Of a stretch of DNA of 64,000 nt, positions 18,890 through 28,601 are shown piece after piece. The notes under the pieces are model-generated. The model ran no database searches. It saw only the letters and a list, made by a program, of their open reading frames with translations, and was not told where the DNA came from. Numbering within the stretch: the first letter of the stretch is position 1; each line of letters begins with the position of its first letter. Source of the DNA: Algoriphagus lutimaris. GTDB taxonomy: Bacteria > Bacteroidota > Bacteroidia > Cytophagales > Cyclobacteriaceae. The position numbers and the translations under genes are program-made. The stretch covers positions 1,207,786 through 1,271,785 of the forward strand of contig NZ_JAFIDJ010000001.1 of NCBI RefSeq assembly GCF_017051705.1, read 5' to 3'.

Positions 18890-19677
18890 TGGCTAAATCT
18901 TTTTGCTCCAATATAATAGGCCAATCCTATATTCAAAGACAACAAATTGATGTTGAAATCTACCGATTGTTTTACCCTTTTGGACTCTTGATTGCTTGCA
19001 CCATCCTTACCTTTAGATACATTAAGCTCGTACCCGAGCACATCTAATTGAACTTCAAAAGCAAAGGCTTCCATTACAAAAAAGGTGACACCTGGACTGA
19101 TACCTACCCTAAAATTAAAATCTTTTGAATATTCCTTACTGACTACATCTACATTGGATGTTCTCCGAGTCAAAGTCGTACTATTTCCAAAATTCACCCC
19201 CATTTCCGTAAAAAAACTAAGACGTTCATTTTTAGTCAAGGGAACAGTAGATCGGAAATTGGGAGTAAAAGAATAGCCTCTTGTGATGGAATTGGAAGCA
19301 ACCGTATCGGGTTCTCTATAAATATTTCCAATAAACTTATTTTGAAAGTAATTCACACTTAAACCTACCTTCGCATAATTGTTGATATAATATCCTCCTT
19401 TGAGTATGATGTTATAATCAAGACGGTCCCCGTCAATAACATTCTGAATCAAATAATCCGTATTCTCCTCGTATCTATCAGTTAGGTTAAATCTTAACCC
19501 AATGTAAATATTACGTTTCTTAAATGGCTTGAAATCCTCCTCATAATAACTGGAAAGAAGTTCATAGGGAGTATAATTACGATCAGTGCTATCAGTTTGC
19601 GCAATGGCATCAAAACTGATTGAGTTAACCAATAGCATAAAAAATAAAAAATATACTAACCTATTCCTTTTAGTCAT
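18886..19677 (-). CDS. Predicted outer-membrane beta-barrel protein
   Basis: 263 residues. Start chosen at the ATG at 19677, which gives a normal signal peptide (MTKRNRLVYFLFFMLLVNSI, cleaved after AIAQ) and lies just downstream of a promoter-like element. The longer frame to 19725 would run into that promoter. Alternating hydrophobic strands with aromatic ends (YIGLRFNLTDRY, AKVGLSVNYFQNKF, SFFTEMGVNFG, FRVGISPGVTFFV, LNIGLAYYIG) suggest an 8-10 strand barrel. Function is unknown. It is translationally coupled to the PCMD lipoprotein, so the pair may act together at the cell surface. Confidence 0.7.
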   Translation of the reverse strand: MTKRNRLVYFLFFMLLVNSISFDAIAQTDSTDRNYTPYELLSSYYEEDFKPFKKRNIYIGLRFNLTDRYEENTDYLIQNVIDGDRLDYNIILKGGYYINNYAKVGLSVNYFQNKFIGNIYREPDTVASNSITRGYSFTPNFRSTVPLTKNERLSFFTEMGVNFGNSTTLTRRTSNVDVVSKEYSKDFNFRVGISPGVTFFVMEAFAFEVQLDVLGYELNVSKGKDGASNQESKRVKQSVDFNINLLSLNIGLAYYIGAKRFSQ

Positions 19678-19728
19678 AAAACAGAAAAGTGATCTCGTAA
19701 AACACCTACAATGAAGGTGGAACAAATT

Positions 19729-19756
19729 ACAAACTTATTTGTTCTGGCAAAATCAA
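19729..19756 (-). promoter_or_regulatory. Promoter of the barrel/PCMD operon
   Basis: On the minus strand TTTG (19756-19753) and TAAGTTTG (19736-19729) match the -33 / -7 elements of Bacteroidota promoters with a 16-base spacer, slightly short. The start point would be near 19722, giving about a 45-base leader to the ATG at 19677. Confidence 0.45.
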
Positions 19757-19918
19757 AGTTTCCCTCTTTTTTAAAAAGAGTATTTTACTTTCGACTGAAT
19801 TCTATATGTTTGATCGGTTGCTAGGTCAATAGTTTAAGCCTTTCTCTAATTAAATTTCAATTAGACAGATAGAATTTTGGTAATTAAACAATCTTTTATG
19901 GAATCAATTTTTTCAGTA

Positions 19919-21175
19919 TCAAAATTCAAACTTGGCCATAAATTGAACTCGTTCTGCATTTCCAAATGCATCATTGGAAGTCCGTTGTGCTCCCCAGATA
20001 TATTCAGCACCAATAGAAAATCTCTCATCGAAATGACGGACAAGGTTTAAGTGTCCGACACCTCCTCTTTTTAGGGCAAATGGTGCTCTCGAATCAGGTG
20101 CATCCAGCCATCCATAAGCATAATTGAAATTGGACTCCAAGCCTTCTGCCCATCTGTGCATAAACCCAAGCATGATGGATTTAGCAGGTATGGCATCTAA
20201 TTTCCCTTCTGCATTTAATACCGCATTGGCATTACTTCCAATAAATGCAATGATGTTTTCTCCACTTGCATTACCCAAACTAACATTATAAGTGAAGTAG
20301 TTATTTTTCCCAATATATTGCCTTCCCGCTATTACCGCATCGATTTGAAGGACTTGATCTTTAGGGCCAGTAGTGCCTCCCTCCCATCGTAATTGGGCCA
20401 TACTAGAACCAAGGAACAACACTCCCGTTTTCCAGCGGTAGTCCATTTTCAATGCTAATAGCGGTAGCTTTATGTTTGCCTGACCATCAAAATTATTTGA
20501 ATTCTCTATACCTAAAGCTCCTAAATACTCTAGACCTGCAGCTATTTTGATTTTTTCGCTTACTTGTTTTTGATATCTAACTTGTACAGACCGTCCACCA
20601 AAAAGAGCATCGCCGGCTGCAAAGTCAATCATAAAGGCCATTGATTCCAAAAATGAAAGGGTAGTCCAGGTTTGACCAATGATAAAATCTCCAGCAGCAA
20701 GATAGGCATGCCTGATTCGAAACCGTTGATCTGTATTGAAAAAATCGCCTTCAAAGAATAATTGGATCGGAATTTTATCCGTAGCAAACCGCCTAATATC
20801 AATATTAACCCGGGTTTCTTTCACCAAGGCGTATAAGTACCCATCATTGCCGTAAGCAGCTTCTCCCTCCACAGGAATGGAGGACATTAGGAATTGGCTT
20901 TTGTCCCTCGTTCCGTCAAAATCATACAGCATATCTGCCTTTAGATACCCTCCAATTTTCATTCTTAAGTCTGTACCAAACATTGGCCACGAACCAAGAA
21001 AATCATCACTGGTCAGTCTTTCAGCCGCTGTTTTCAGAATATCTTCCTTGAGATCTGAATCCGGTATCACTAACTGGTTGTTAATTGTATCATTCGTATT
21101 CTTTCCCTGGGCAAAAACATGAAAAGACAATAAATTGAAGAAAAGAATTCCAAGAAGGAATGAATTGTTTTTCAT
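19919..21175 (-). CDS. DcaP-like outer-membrane porin
   Basis: 418 residues. Signal peptide residues 1-22 (ends VFAQ) are followed by a short helical segment and a barrel opening with GTDLRMKIGGYLKADMLYDFDGTRD, the signature of the DcaP-like trimeric porin family. Further typical motifs are FNTDQRFRIRHAYLAAGDFIIGQTWTTLSFLE and a C-terminal Phe. Known relatives admit dicarboxylates and other small organic anions. It is a single gene with its own upstream region and is the last of a run of minus-strand envelope genes next to the hydrolase operon, so it might import the products or substrates of those enzymes (inference). Confidence 0.88.
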   Translation of the reverse strand: MKNNSFLLGILFFNLLSFHVFAQGKNTNDTINNQLVIPDSDLKEDILKTAAERLTSDDFLGSWPMFGTDLRMKIGGYLKADMLYDFDGTRDKSQFLMSSIPVEGEAAYGNDGYLYALVKETRVNIDIRRFATDKIPIQLFFEGDFFNTDQRFRIRHAYLAAGDFIIGQTWTTLSFLESMAFMIDFAAGDALFGGRSVQVRYQKQVSEKIKIAAGLEYLGALGIENSNNFDGQANIKLPLLALKMDYRWKTGVLFLGSSMAQLRWEGGTTGPKDQVLQIDAVIAGRQYIGKNNYFTYNVSLGNASGENIIAFIGSNANAVLNAEGKLDAIPAKSIMLGFMHRWAEGLESNFNYAYGWLDAPDSRAPFALKRGGVGHLNLVRHFDERFSIGAEYIWGAQRTSNDAFGNAERVQFMAKFEF

Positions 21176-21443
21176 AACAATTGATTTTTAATCACTTGGG
21201 TCAATTTTTTAAACTAATTATTTTTAAATATTACTGAGAATGATTGTCAATACTAACTCATTTTTCATGTTAATTACCTTGGGAATATATCCCTCAAATA
21301 ATCAACCTGGCTTCATGTCAACTGGAGATTTCATTTACCTTTTACTTTTTATCCTTTAACGTCTCCCAAAAGTTGAAATAGAAACCCAACGTAAAACTCA
21401 CGTTCTGCCCAAAGTGGATGAAAACTTCTTAAAATCAATAAAC

Positions 21444-21758
21444 TTATTCATTTTCAAACCTCAAGCGTGAAATTCTATTTTTATGACTTGTTATTTCAAT
21501 AGCAGTAAGTTTCCCATTTCTATCTTCTTCTATAAAAAGGTCATCAACACTAGTAATTGAATGCTGATCATCCTCTAAAGAAATGAAGATGTCATTTCCT
21601 TTACCCTCAGAATCAAAGCTGATTTCTTTAAATTTTTCCTTCAATACCAATTCTTCACCTACCGCTTTTATTGACGAAAGACGTTCAAAATTACCTGAGG
21701 TAATTGACTGAAATCTTGATTGCCATTCCTCTTTAGGGACTTTTTTCCGGATATCCAT
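21444..21758 (-). CDS. DUF5335-like small protein
   Basis: 104 residues, no signal peptide, acidic and probably cytosolic. It opens with VPKEEWQSRFQSIT and ends with IEITSHKNRISRLRFE, matching the pattern of DUF5335 (P-x-E-x-W near the start, ISL..D and LRFE at the end). Function of the family is unknown. It lies 43 bases downstream of the HdeD-like gene on the same strand and is probably co-transcribed with it, which suggests a stress-response setting. Confidence 0.6.
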   Translation of the reverse strand: MDIRKKVPKEEWQSRFQSITSGNFERLSSIKAVGEELVLKEKFKEISFDSEGKGNDIFISLEDDQHSITSVDDLFIEEDRNGKLTAIEITSHKNRISRLRFENE

Positions 21759-21801
21759 GGTAATTCTAATTTAGTTCTTACTAATAGTTGAATGTGTATT
21801 A

Positions 21802-22335
21802 TTAAGATTTTGGTTTTAGGCCAAAGCCCTCAATTATGCTAAATACACCAATAATTAATAAACCAAAGCCCATCCAAGAAGTGACTGTAAGGACTCCCAT
21901 TAACATATTAAATGAAATAGAGTAGCCAAAAATGGAGATAATAATACCCCCAATCATCATCAATCCCCAGTTAGGAACTCCTGATTTTTTTGCTCCAAAA
22001 GAATCCACAAAGAGAAAGATACCTCTAACCATTAACCATATACCTATTACGAAAGGAATAGTAGATGCAGAAATAAGTGGATTTGAAAGAAAAATAATTC
22101 CGAAGATCAGATCCAGGATTCCTCCTACCAGTATCCATCCCCACTTGGGAGCCAATTTACTTATGGTAAAAGAACCTATAATTTCCATTATCCCCGTGAA
22201 TAAAAAACTTATTCCTATATAGATGGCCAACCCAAGCAATGTATCTAGAGGGTGTCTGAACACGAAAAAAGCAAGAATGATAAAAACTATTCCTTTTAAG
22301 ACTCCTAGCCACCAATATTTATTAGAAAACTCCAT
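21802..22335 (-). CDS. HdeD-like acid-resistance membrane protein (DUF308)
   Basis: 177 residues with six hydrophobic segments in three repeated pairs (about 10-60, 68-115, 125-172). Typical motifs are WWLGVLKGIVFIILAFFVF, GIMEIIGSF, GILDLIFGIIFLSNP and GVFSIIEGF. HdeD proteins are inner-membrane proteins tied to acid tolerance; mechanism is unknown. Probable two-gene operon with the DUF5335 gene. Confidence 0.85.
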   Translation of the reverse strand: MEFSNKYWWLGVLKGIVFIILAFFVFRHPLDTLLGLAIYIGISFLFTGIMEIIGSFTISKLAPKWGWILVGGILDLIFGIIFLSNPLISASTIPFVIGIWLMVRGIFLFVDSFGAKKSGVPNWGLMMIGGIIISIFGYSISFNMLMGVLTVTSWMGFGLLIIGVFSIIEGFGLKPKS

Positions 22336-22448
22336 TGTATATTAATTTTTGATTTGTTTATAAAAATTGAGCTCCTTGCCCAATTCAAAGAATGGTTAAA
22401 CTAAGATGCTATTCTCTCATTTGTTAAACTCCTAGAAATTAAGGGTTT

Positions 22449-23378
22449 TTACCAAGGTAGAGGTACAATCCTTCCTATTTGAAATCTAATTTGATGTTGT
22501 GGCCCAAAATTTTCAGGGCTTACCGCGTAATACCAATACTGAATCGAGAACTTCAGAGGATTTTTGCCTGCTTTAATCGTTTTAGACAATCCTGTACCTA
22601 TGGGAACAGATATTTTATTTCCTTTGGAGGCTTTATGATTAATTGTAAAAGTTGGTTGAGCCTGAATTTGCCATGCTTTTTTCAAATTAATGGTATAAAA
22701 ATATTGGCCCGAAGTAATATTTAATCGATAGTCCTGTCCAGTTTCATTGTCTGGGTAATAGATATCATTTAAAAACATAAAATCTTCAGGTGTTTGTATC
22801 CCATCATGATCTGCCGCAGAATTTTTATTTAAACTCCAAGATTGGGTAAGTAGTACTCCAAACATCCCCCAAGAAGTGTTTTTGCCTAAAAACATTTCAG
22901 GTCCAAGCATCCACCTTCCTGTACCGAGCTGTTTATTGGTAGCTGTTGGGGCGCTACCTACAATTCCCAATAAAGTAATCCATTTACTTTCCCAGGTAAT
23001 TCCATAAGCTAGATCAAATCCTATATCACCCAGATCAACACCTTGCTTTTCAAATTCTCCTGATTCATTAATAGTCGGTTGAGATATGATTATTGGAATA
23101 AGTGGTCTAAAGAAAATATTTTGACCAGGCTTTACCACATAGGGTAAACTTGGCTGGAAACTAACTTTAAATGCATTTTGAGAATTAGCCCCATTTAAAT
23201 CTCCCCCATAATTGATAAAATCAATGGGAAGTCCAAGTAACCCAATAGATGCATTTGGATTGGCCAATTTTTTAGCCACTTCTTCCATGCTTTCCTCTCC
23301 TTCATCTTGGCCATATACATTGATACTCAATACTGTCAATAAGACTAAAGAAGTAATTATTTGTATAATATTTTTCAT
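22449..23378 (-). CDS. Outer-membrane protein of the transporter/'neuromedin U'-labelled family
   Basis: 309 residues. Signal peptide 1-23 (ends VYGQ). An acidic start SMEEVAKKLANPNASI is followed by a barrel (FKVSFQPSLPYVVKPGQNIFFRPLIPII, GDIGFDLAYGI, GTGRWMLGPEMFLG, SWGMFGVLLTQSW), ending HQIRFQIGRIVPLPW. The LANP-S-I-L-P and FQP-LP blocks recall bacterial proteins that databases label neuromedin U or transporter, related to the MetA phenol-pathway channel family. Likely a 12-strand channel; substrate unknown. It sits directly downstream of the D-aminoacylase genes, 166 bases away. Confidence 0.65.
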   Translation of the reverse strand: MKNIIQIITSLVLLTVLSINVYGQDEGEESMEEVAKKLANPNASIGLLGLPIDFINYGGDLNGANSQNAFKVSFQPSLPYVVKPGQNIFFRPLIPIIISQPTINESGEFEKQGVDLGDIGFDLAYGITWESKWITLLGIVGSAPTATNKQLGTGRWMLGPEMFLGKNTSWGMFGVLLTQSWSLNKNSAADHDGIQTPEDFMFLNDIYYPDNETGQDYRLNITSGQYFYTINLKKAWQIQAQPTFTINHKASKGNKISVPIGTGLSKTIKAGKNPLKFSIQYWYYAVSPENFGPQHQIRFQIGRIVPLPW

Positions 23379-23544
23379 AACAGTTTATTGTTTTAATTGT
23401 AGTTTTAATTATTTCCTTCTTACTGAGAATAATAAATATTCATGATAGTTTTATTTAAATACCTCGCGATTTCAAAGTACAAAGGGGGTAATGAAAATTA
23501 AATTATCCTTCTACTCGTTTTTGGTAAAACATTTATTCTAAAGC

Positions 23545-25179
23545 TTATTTTACAATCTTGTTTCTTATCGGCTGACCAGGATATACTCCTTCCAATACCT
23601 TTGAATCTTTTACGACGATGGTACCATTCACTAGGACATAAGGTATACCAGTAGAAGGTAAGCCTCCTTTTGCCATAGTCGCATGATCAGTTACTGTATC
23701 TGGATTGAAAATGGTGATATCAGCATCTTTTCCTTCTTGAACACGACCCTTATTTGCCATTTGTGCAACCCCATTTTCCTGTAAAAATTTGGCTTGCATA
23801 AAGCTCATTTTTGATATGGCCAACATCAATGGCATCAGATTCTTCTCTCGAACCAATCGTAAAGCTTTAGCATGAGAGCCCGCACCTCGAGGATGACCTT
23901 GAGTAGATTCAAATGGAGTAGACCAATCAAGAGCTAACTCCCCAGTTTCCGAGATAGACAAAGGCGCTGCATCAGATTCAATCATGGTTCTTGGATCAGC
24001 TAATGCACTAAGCATAATTTCTTCCTCCACACCTCCAAAGATGACAGACGCGCCCGGCTGTGTTTTCAACAACTCCTCATAACGTTCTTTGGTTAGTGGC
24101 TTCATGGTAGCTACTTCAATGATATCCTCATAACTTCTCCCCATATTCCTTTGATAATTATCTGGGGCCAAATAATCTGCACCTGCAACAGTGGCTCCTT
24201 GCCAATAAGGGTAAATGGCAGCAACTGTTTTTAATCCATTCGTTTTAGCTGCGTCCAGAAGGTCAATAGCTGTAGGTGTATAATTCAAGGCTTGCTGATG
24301 AATATGACTCACATACAATCCTCCACCATAGGCTGCCACGCTTGCCAGCATTTCTTGGGTTCCAAGGATACCAGTACTTGGTGGCATTTGACTGGAGAAC
24401 CTTCCATGAAGTACGGTACTTAGACCATGCTCTCCCATTAACCTTTGCCACATGATCGTTTCGCGGCTAGTCGTACCCCGGGTCATATAACCAGGCACTG
24501 CACCTAGACCTAGAGCCCCTTGCTCAATTCCTTCTTTAAGCATTGATTCCAATTCATTGATCTGCTCAGGAGATGGAAGAAATTCCGTCAAAGTCATATT
24601 GAAACCACTTCTATTATGAGGGTCAAACGCATCCAAAAGAATCGAAGCGGTATTTGACTTGTAATCCGGGTTTGCCAGTATTTCTCTCACCGCTGCTGCA
24701 GATACTGCAGCCCCATAATTAGTTTGGGATTTACCCTCCAATTTGGCATACCATGCATCTACGGGATATGCGCCCGCTTCCATGTCCAGGGGGGTAGTCA
24801 CCCCATCCCGCAAACTTAGTTTTTGCCCAAACGGGAAGTCCGAAATATGCGAATGAATATCAATAAATCCAGGGGCCACCACATGTCCTGTGGCATCGAT
24901 GGTTTCTTTTCCGGCAATAGCCTCCTCTGTAATCAGCGCAATTTTGCCGTCCAGAACACCTACATTTTGGACCCCGTCGAAATTCGTTTCAGGATCCATG
25001 ACGCGGCCATTCAAGATGACTAAATCAAATTCCGTATCGGATGGAACCGCCGATCCTGCCGTCGTATCACTGGCCTTTTCACCACACGCGGTAAAGAGCG
25101 CCATAAACATCAGACACAGGATACTCGTCACAGTTAGGCCATTTGCCTTTTTCATGTTATTGAATGTTTTATAAACCAT
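23545..25179 (-). CDS. N-acyl-D-amino-acid deacylase-like amidohydrolase lipoprotein, copy 1
   Basis: 544 residues. The signal peptide ends in lipobox LFTAC (Cys32). The amidohydrolase domain begins FDLVILNGRVMDPETNFDGV. Metal ligands are visible as H109 and H111 in PGFIDIHSH, then HIHQQAL (about 290) and SDAAPL (about 400). The C-terminal GKDADITIFNP-TVTD block is characteristic of D-aminoacylase. The family removes acyl groups from D-amino acids or acts on related cyclic amides. The ATG overlaps the stop of copy 2 (TAATG), so this start is favoured over an internal ATG at residue 9. A close tandem paralogue of the next gene; last gene of the hydrolase operon. Confidence 0.88.
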   Translation of the reverse strand: MVYKTFNNMKKANGLTVTSILCLMFMALFTACGEKASDTTAGSAVPSDTEFDLVILNGRVMDPETNFDGVQNVGVLDGKIALITEEAIAGKETIDATGHVVAPGFIDIHSHISDFPFGQKLSLRDGVTTPLDMEAGAYPVDAWYAKLEGKSQTNYGAAVSAAAVREILANPDYKSNTASILLDAFDPHNRSGFNMTLTEFLPSPEQINELESMLKEGIEQGALGLGAVPGYMTRGTTSRETIMWQRLMGEHGLSTVLHGRFSSQMPPSTGILGTQEMLASVAAYGGGLYVSHIHQQALNYTPTAIDLLDAAKTNGLKTVAAIYPYWQGATVAGADYLAPDNYQRNMGRSYEDIIEVATMKPLTKERYEELLKTQPGASVIFGGVEEEIMLSALADPRTMIESDAAPLSISETGELALDWSTPFESTQGHPRGAGSHAKALRLVREKNLMPLMLAISKMSFMQAKFLQENGVAQMANKGRVQEGKDADITIFNPDTVTDHATMAKGGLPSTGIPYVLVNGTIVVKDSKVLEGVYPGQPIRNKIVK

Positions 25180-26810
25180 TATTGTTTTACCAGGTCATTT
25201 TTAATGGCCTTACCAGGATAAACACCCTCCAAGACTTTTGAATCTTTGACTACTATCGTACCATTTACTACCACATAGGGTATACCGGTTGAAGGCAAAG
25301 CCCCTTGCTTAAAAGTAGAATTATCCGTCACGGTTTCCGGGTTGAAGATGGTGATATCGGCATCTTTTCCTATTTGTAACCGGCCTTTCTGGGACATGGA
25401 TTTTACTCCATTTTCTTCCAACCATTTTGCTTGCATGATGGTCATTTTTGAAATGGCCAGCATCAGAGGCATCAGCTTTTTCTCGCGTACAAGTTTCAAC
25501 ACCTTTGCATGAGTTCCTGCAGCCCGGGGGTGACCTGATACAGACTCAAAAGGCAGGTCAAAATCCATAGCTGACTTTCCTGAGGCAGGAATTACCAAGG
25601 GTGGTGCATCACTACCTATCACAGTTCTTGGGTCGGCTAAAGCACTGAGCATGCCTTCTTCTGAGATCCCCCCAAAAATAACCTGATCTTGTGGGCTCGT
25701 TCTAATCATTTCCTCATAACGCTCTTTCGTTAATGGCTGCATGTTTGAAATCTCGAAAAGATCGCCGTAATCACGACCCATGTTCTTCTGATAGGTTTCA
25801 GGCTTTAAATAATCAGCTGACACAATGGTTTGACCCTGATAATAAGGATAGATCTCCGCGAGTACCTTCATTCCTTTGTTTTGGGCATCTTCGATCAGAT
25901 CCAAAACAGCAGGTGTGAGATCAAGGGTTTGCTGATGGACATGATGAACATATAAACCACCTCCATAGATGCCTACACTGGCCAGGAACTCCTGAGTCCC
26001 TAGGATACCGGAAGTCGGAGGCATTTGGCTGGAGAACCGGCCATGAATGTAAACAGCCAGGCCATACTTTCCGGCTACCTGTTGCCACATGATCGTTTCT
26101 TGACTTTTCGTTCCATTGGTCATGTAGCCTGGTAATCCACCAATCCCAAGGCCACCCTGTTCGACCCCCTCTATAAACATTTGCCTCATTTGATCCAACT
26201 GTTCTGGAGTTGCCAATAGAGTCGCAAACTGAAGATCAGGATTACTTTCCGTATCGGCATTCGTGATATCCATTACGAAGGAACCTGAATTGGTATCGTA
26301 ATTTGGATTGGCAATCTTCTCTCGAATTCCTGCTGTTGAAACGGTGGCGCCGTAGTTGGTTTGTGAACTTCCTTCCAAGGCGTTATACCACATATCAATA
26401 GGATAACCGCCAGCTTCCATCTCCAAAGGAGTTGTAACACCATCGCGAAGAGCTATCCTTTGACCAAACGGAGTATTTGCAATATGATTATGGAAATCAA
26501 TAAATCCCGGAGCTACCACATGTCCTGTGGCATCAATAGTTTCCTTTCCTGAAATAGACTCCTCTGTAATCAGTGCAATTTTGCCATCCAAAACACCGAC
26601 ATTCCGTACCTCGTCGAAATTCGTTTCAGGATCCATGACGCGGCCATTCAAGATGACTAAATCAAATTCCGTGTTGGATGGAACTGCTGATTCTAAATTC
26701 GTATCGCTGCCCTTTTCTGCGCAGCTTATCAATAAAGTTGAACTCAAAAGACAAAGGAAGAATAACCTTGAAAGATCTTTTGTGTAACTTAATTTATTTC
26801 GTCTATTCAT
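25179..26810 (-). CDS. N-acyl-D-amino-acid deacylase-like amidohydrolase lipoprotein, copy 2
   Basis: 543 residues, clearly a tandem duplicate of its downstream neighbour: the first 100 mature residues are nearly identical (VPSNTEFDLVILNGRVMDPETNFDEV) and DNA similarity extends over that stretch. Lipobox LLISC puts it on a membrane facing the periplasm or surface. Metal-binding HNH of PGFIDFHNH, HVHQQTL and SDAPPL are retained. Divergence is greatest between about residues 150 and 210, which may alter substrate choice. It starts 20 bases after the M20 peptidase and shares one base with copy 1, so it is an internal operon gene. Confidence 0.88.
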   Translation of the reverse strand: MNRRNKLSYTKDLSRLFFLCLLSSTLLISCAEKGSDTNLESAVPSNTEFDLVILNGRVMDPETNFDEVRNVGVLDGKIALITEESISGKETIDATGHVVAPGFIDFHNHIANTPFGQRIALRDGVTTPLEMEAGGYPIDMWYNALEGSSQTNYGATVSTAGIREKIANPNYDTNSGSFVMDITNADTESNPDLQFATLLATPEQLDQMRQMFIEGVEQGGLGIGGLPGYMTNGTKSQETIMWQQVAGKYGLAVYIHGRFSSQMPPTSGILGTQEFLASVGIYGGGLYVHHVHQQTLDLTPAVLDLIEDAQNKGMKVLAEIYPYYQGQTIVSADYLKPETYQKNMGRDYGDLFEISNMQPLTKERYEEMIRTSPQDQVIFGGISEEGMLSALADPRTVIGSDAPPLVIPASGKSAMDFDLPFESVSGHPRAAGTHAKVLKLVREKKLMPLMLAISKMTIMQAKWLEENGVKSMSQKGRLQIGKDADITIFNPETVTDNSTFKQGALPSTGIPYVVVNGTIVVKDSKVLEGVYPGKAIKNDLVKQ

Positions 26811-26829
26811 AAGAATTAAATTTTTCTAA

Positions 26830-28386
26830 CTACAACGCTTCCAGGTTTCCAAATATGGTATAAAAAAAGCCTATCGTTTTTCCATATTCCTCCACCAAGA
26901 TTCGCTCATTTACTCCATGAAATCCTTTAAATTCTTCCGTGTTTTCTAATTGAATACCCGTGATGGTATATACATCTGGTGCAAAAGATCGGGCCTGAAA
27001 ATGCTTGGAGTCAGAACCCCCGATTACAAAAAATGGTGAGACTAATAGATCATTTCCCCAAATCTGACGGATGGTCTTTTCAAGCATATTGTAGGCATCA
27101 TTCCCTACTTCGGCAATATTGGTGGCCGGTGTAGAGGCAGATATATCCCGAACAGTAATACGATCGTCTTGGATTGCATTTTTCACATGTTCAATAATTA
27201 CTTCAGGAGTATCTCCTGGCATAGGCCTGAAATTCACAACAGCAGTAGCAGTTGGTGGTAATACATTATCCTTTACCCCTGCATTGAACATCGTTACTGC
27301 AATGGTAGTATGAAGCATGGCCCTGGTCAATTGGTTTTGGGCCATCGTCTCAATGAACTGCTGTTCCAAATCTGTAATCTCATCATCTTTTCCAAAGGCT
27401 ACCGCTGCGTATAAAGGTTGATTGTCTTTGTCCAACTCTGGGCCCATATAGCGATATTGGGAACGAACTGCGGGATGAATCCTATAAGGAAACTGCGCAT
27501 CTTCCAGCTTAGTAACAGCTTCAGCCAAAATACCAATATTGGATTCAACTGGAGGTTGAGAAGAATGTCCTCCTATTCCATTCATCTCCAATTCCAGACT
27601 GATAAAGCCTTTTTGAGCAATACCAATCAAAGCGGTATTCTCTTTAATTCCAGGAAAAATACCTGGAGTTAATGGAGCTGATTCATCCATGACATAAGCA
27701 AATCGTTTGATCCCTCGTTGCTCCAATACATCAGCAATGTATTTGGCCCCTTCAGGACCTCCTACTTCCTCATCCTGACCAAATACAAAATAGATCGTGC
27801 GGGAGGGTTGCCAGCCCTCTTTAATCCTCATTTCGGCAGCTTCCAAGATGCCATGAATTTGGTTTTTATCATCCAGCACGCCACGACCCCAGATATAGCC
27901 ATCTTGAACGGTTCCGGCAAATGGGTCTACTTTCCATTGATCCCTAGAATCCGCTGGAACTGGCACCACATCCTGGTGGGCATAAAATAAAGCTGGTTCT
28001 AAGGATGGGTCTTTTCCCTCCCAAGTATATAAAAGACTATATGGGCGAGGATCTCCTAACACTTCCTTTTTTAAAGTCTTATGAACATTGGGATAAGCTT
28101 CTTCTATAAACTTGTGATAATCCTCAAAAGCTTTGGTATCAAAGTCTTCTCGATCTTGATTGGAAATGGTAGGAAAAGTGACCGCTTTAGATAGTCGTTG
28201 TACAGCTCCATCTAGATCTACATCTACAGAGATTTGATCTACACCTGTCATTTGCAAAGAAGTAAAATCTTCTAGGTAAACGGCTTCAGTATCTTGATCA
28301 GAGGAACTGGAATTTTGACCGCAACTTCCCAATAAGGAAACAGCCCCTATTCCAGCATAGAAAATTACCTTGAATAAAGATTTCAT
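26830..28386 (-). CDS. M20-family carboxypeptidase/amidohydrolase lipoprotein (PM20D1-like)
   Basis: 518 residues. Lipobox LLGSC (Cys22). The M20 di-zinc catalytic domain shows H137-x-D139 in FYAHQDVVPV, GRGVLDDKNQ (Asp172 bridging) and GQDEEVGG with the catalytic Glu pair at 206-207. A dimerisation domain follows and a late His in SDSKHF. Length and sequence order match the PM20D1/carboxypeptidase S group, which makes or cleaves N-acyl amino acids and dipeptides. It stands between amidohydrolase genes on the same strand, consistent with degradation of acylated amino acids. TAAGTTTG at 28529-28522 upstream could be a -7 element for an extra promoter. Confidence 0.9.
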   Translation of the reverse strand: MKSLFKVIFYAGIGAVSLLGSCGQNSSSSDQDTEAVYLEDFTSLQMTGVDQISVDVDLDGAVQRLSKAVTFPTISNQDREDFDTKAFEDYHKFIEEAYPNVHKTLKKEVLGDPRPYSLLYTWEGKDPSLEPALFYAHQDVVPVPADSRDQWKVDPFAGTVQDGYIWGRGVLDDKNQIHGILEAAEMRIKEGWQPSRTIYFVFGQDEEVGGPEGAKYIADVLEQRGIKRFAYVMDESAPLTPGIFPGIKENTALIGIAQKGFISLELEMNGIGGHSSQPPVESNIGILAEAVTKLEDAQFPYRIHPAVRSQYRYMGPELDKDNQPLYAAVAFGKDDEITDLEQQFIETMAQNQLTRAMLHTTIAVTMFNAGVKDNVLPPTATAVVNFRPMPGDTPEVIIEHVKNAIQDDRITVRDISASTPATNIAEVGNDAYNMLEKTIRQIWGNDLLVSPFFVIGGSDSKHFQARSFAPDVYTITGIQLENTEEFKGFHGVNERILVEEYGKTIGFFYTIFGNLEAL

Positions 28387-28601
28387 AATTTTTTTTTAAT
28401 TGTGATTGTCTTTTTTTAATTATTTAAGGCCTGTTAGTTAAAGTTGTTCCAACCCTAGGATTCATAGTTATTAAAAGCATGAAAATTGAAGAAAATATCC
28501 ATTTTCGTATTTGATAAAACTCAAACTTAACCATCGTTTGTATCCTTTTGGCACTTCCAAATGAATCGTTTATAATTCGTTGGACTGACAATTTCAACCA
28601 T

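Noticed and set aside
23380-23400. TATTGTTT near the barrel gene start as another HTCS half-site
   Set aside because: Single copy with no partner at 21 bp and a poor match outside the core.
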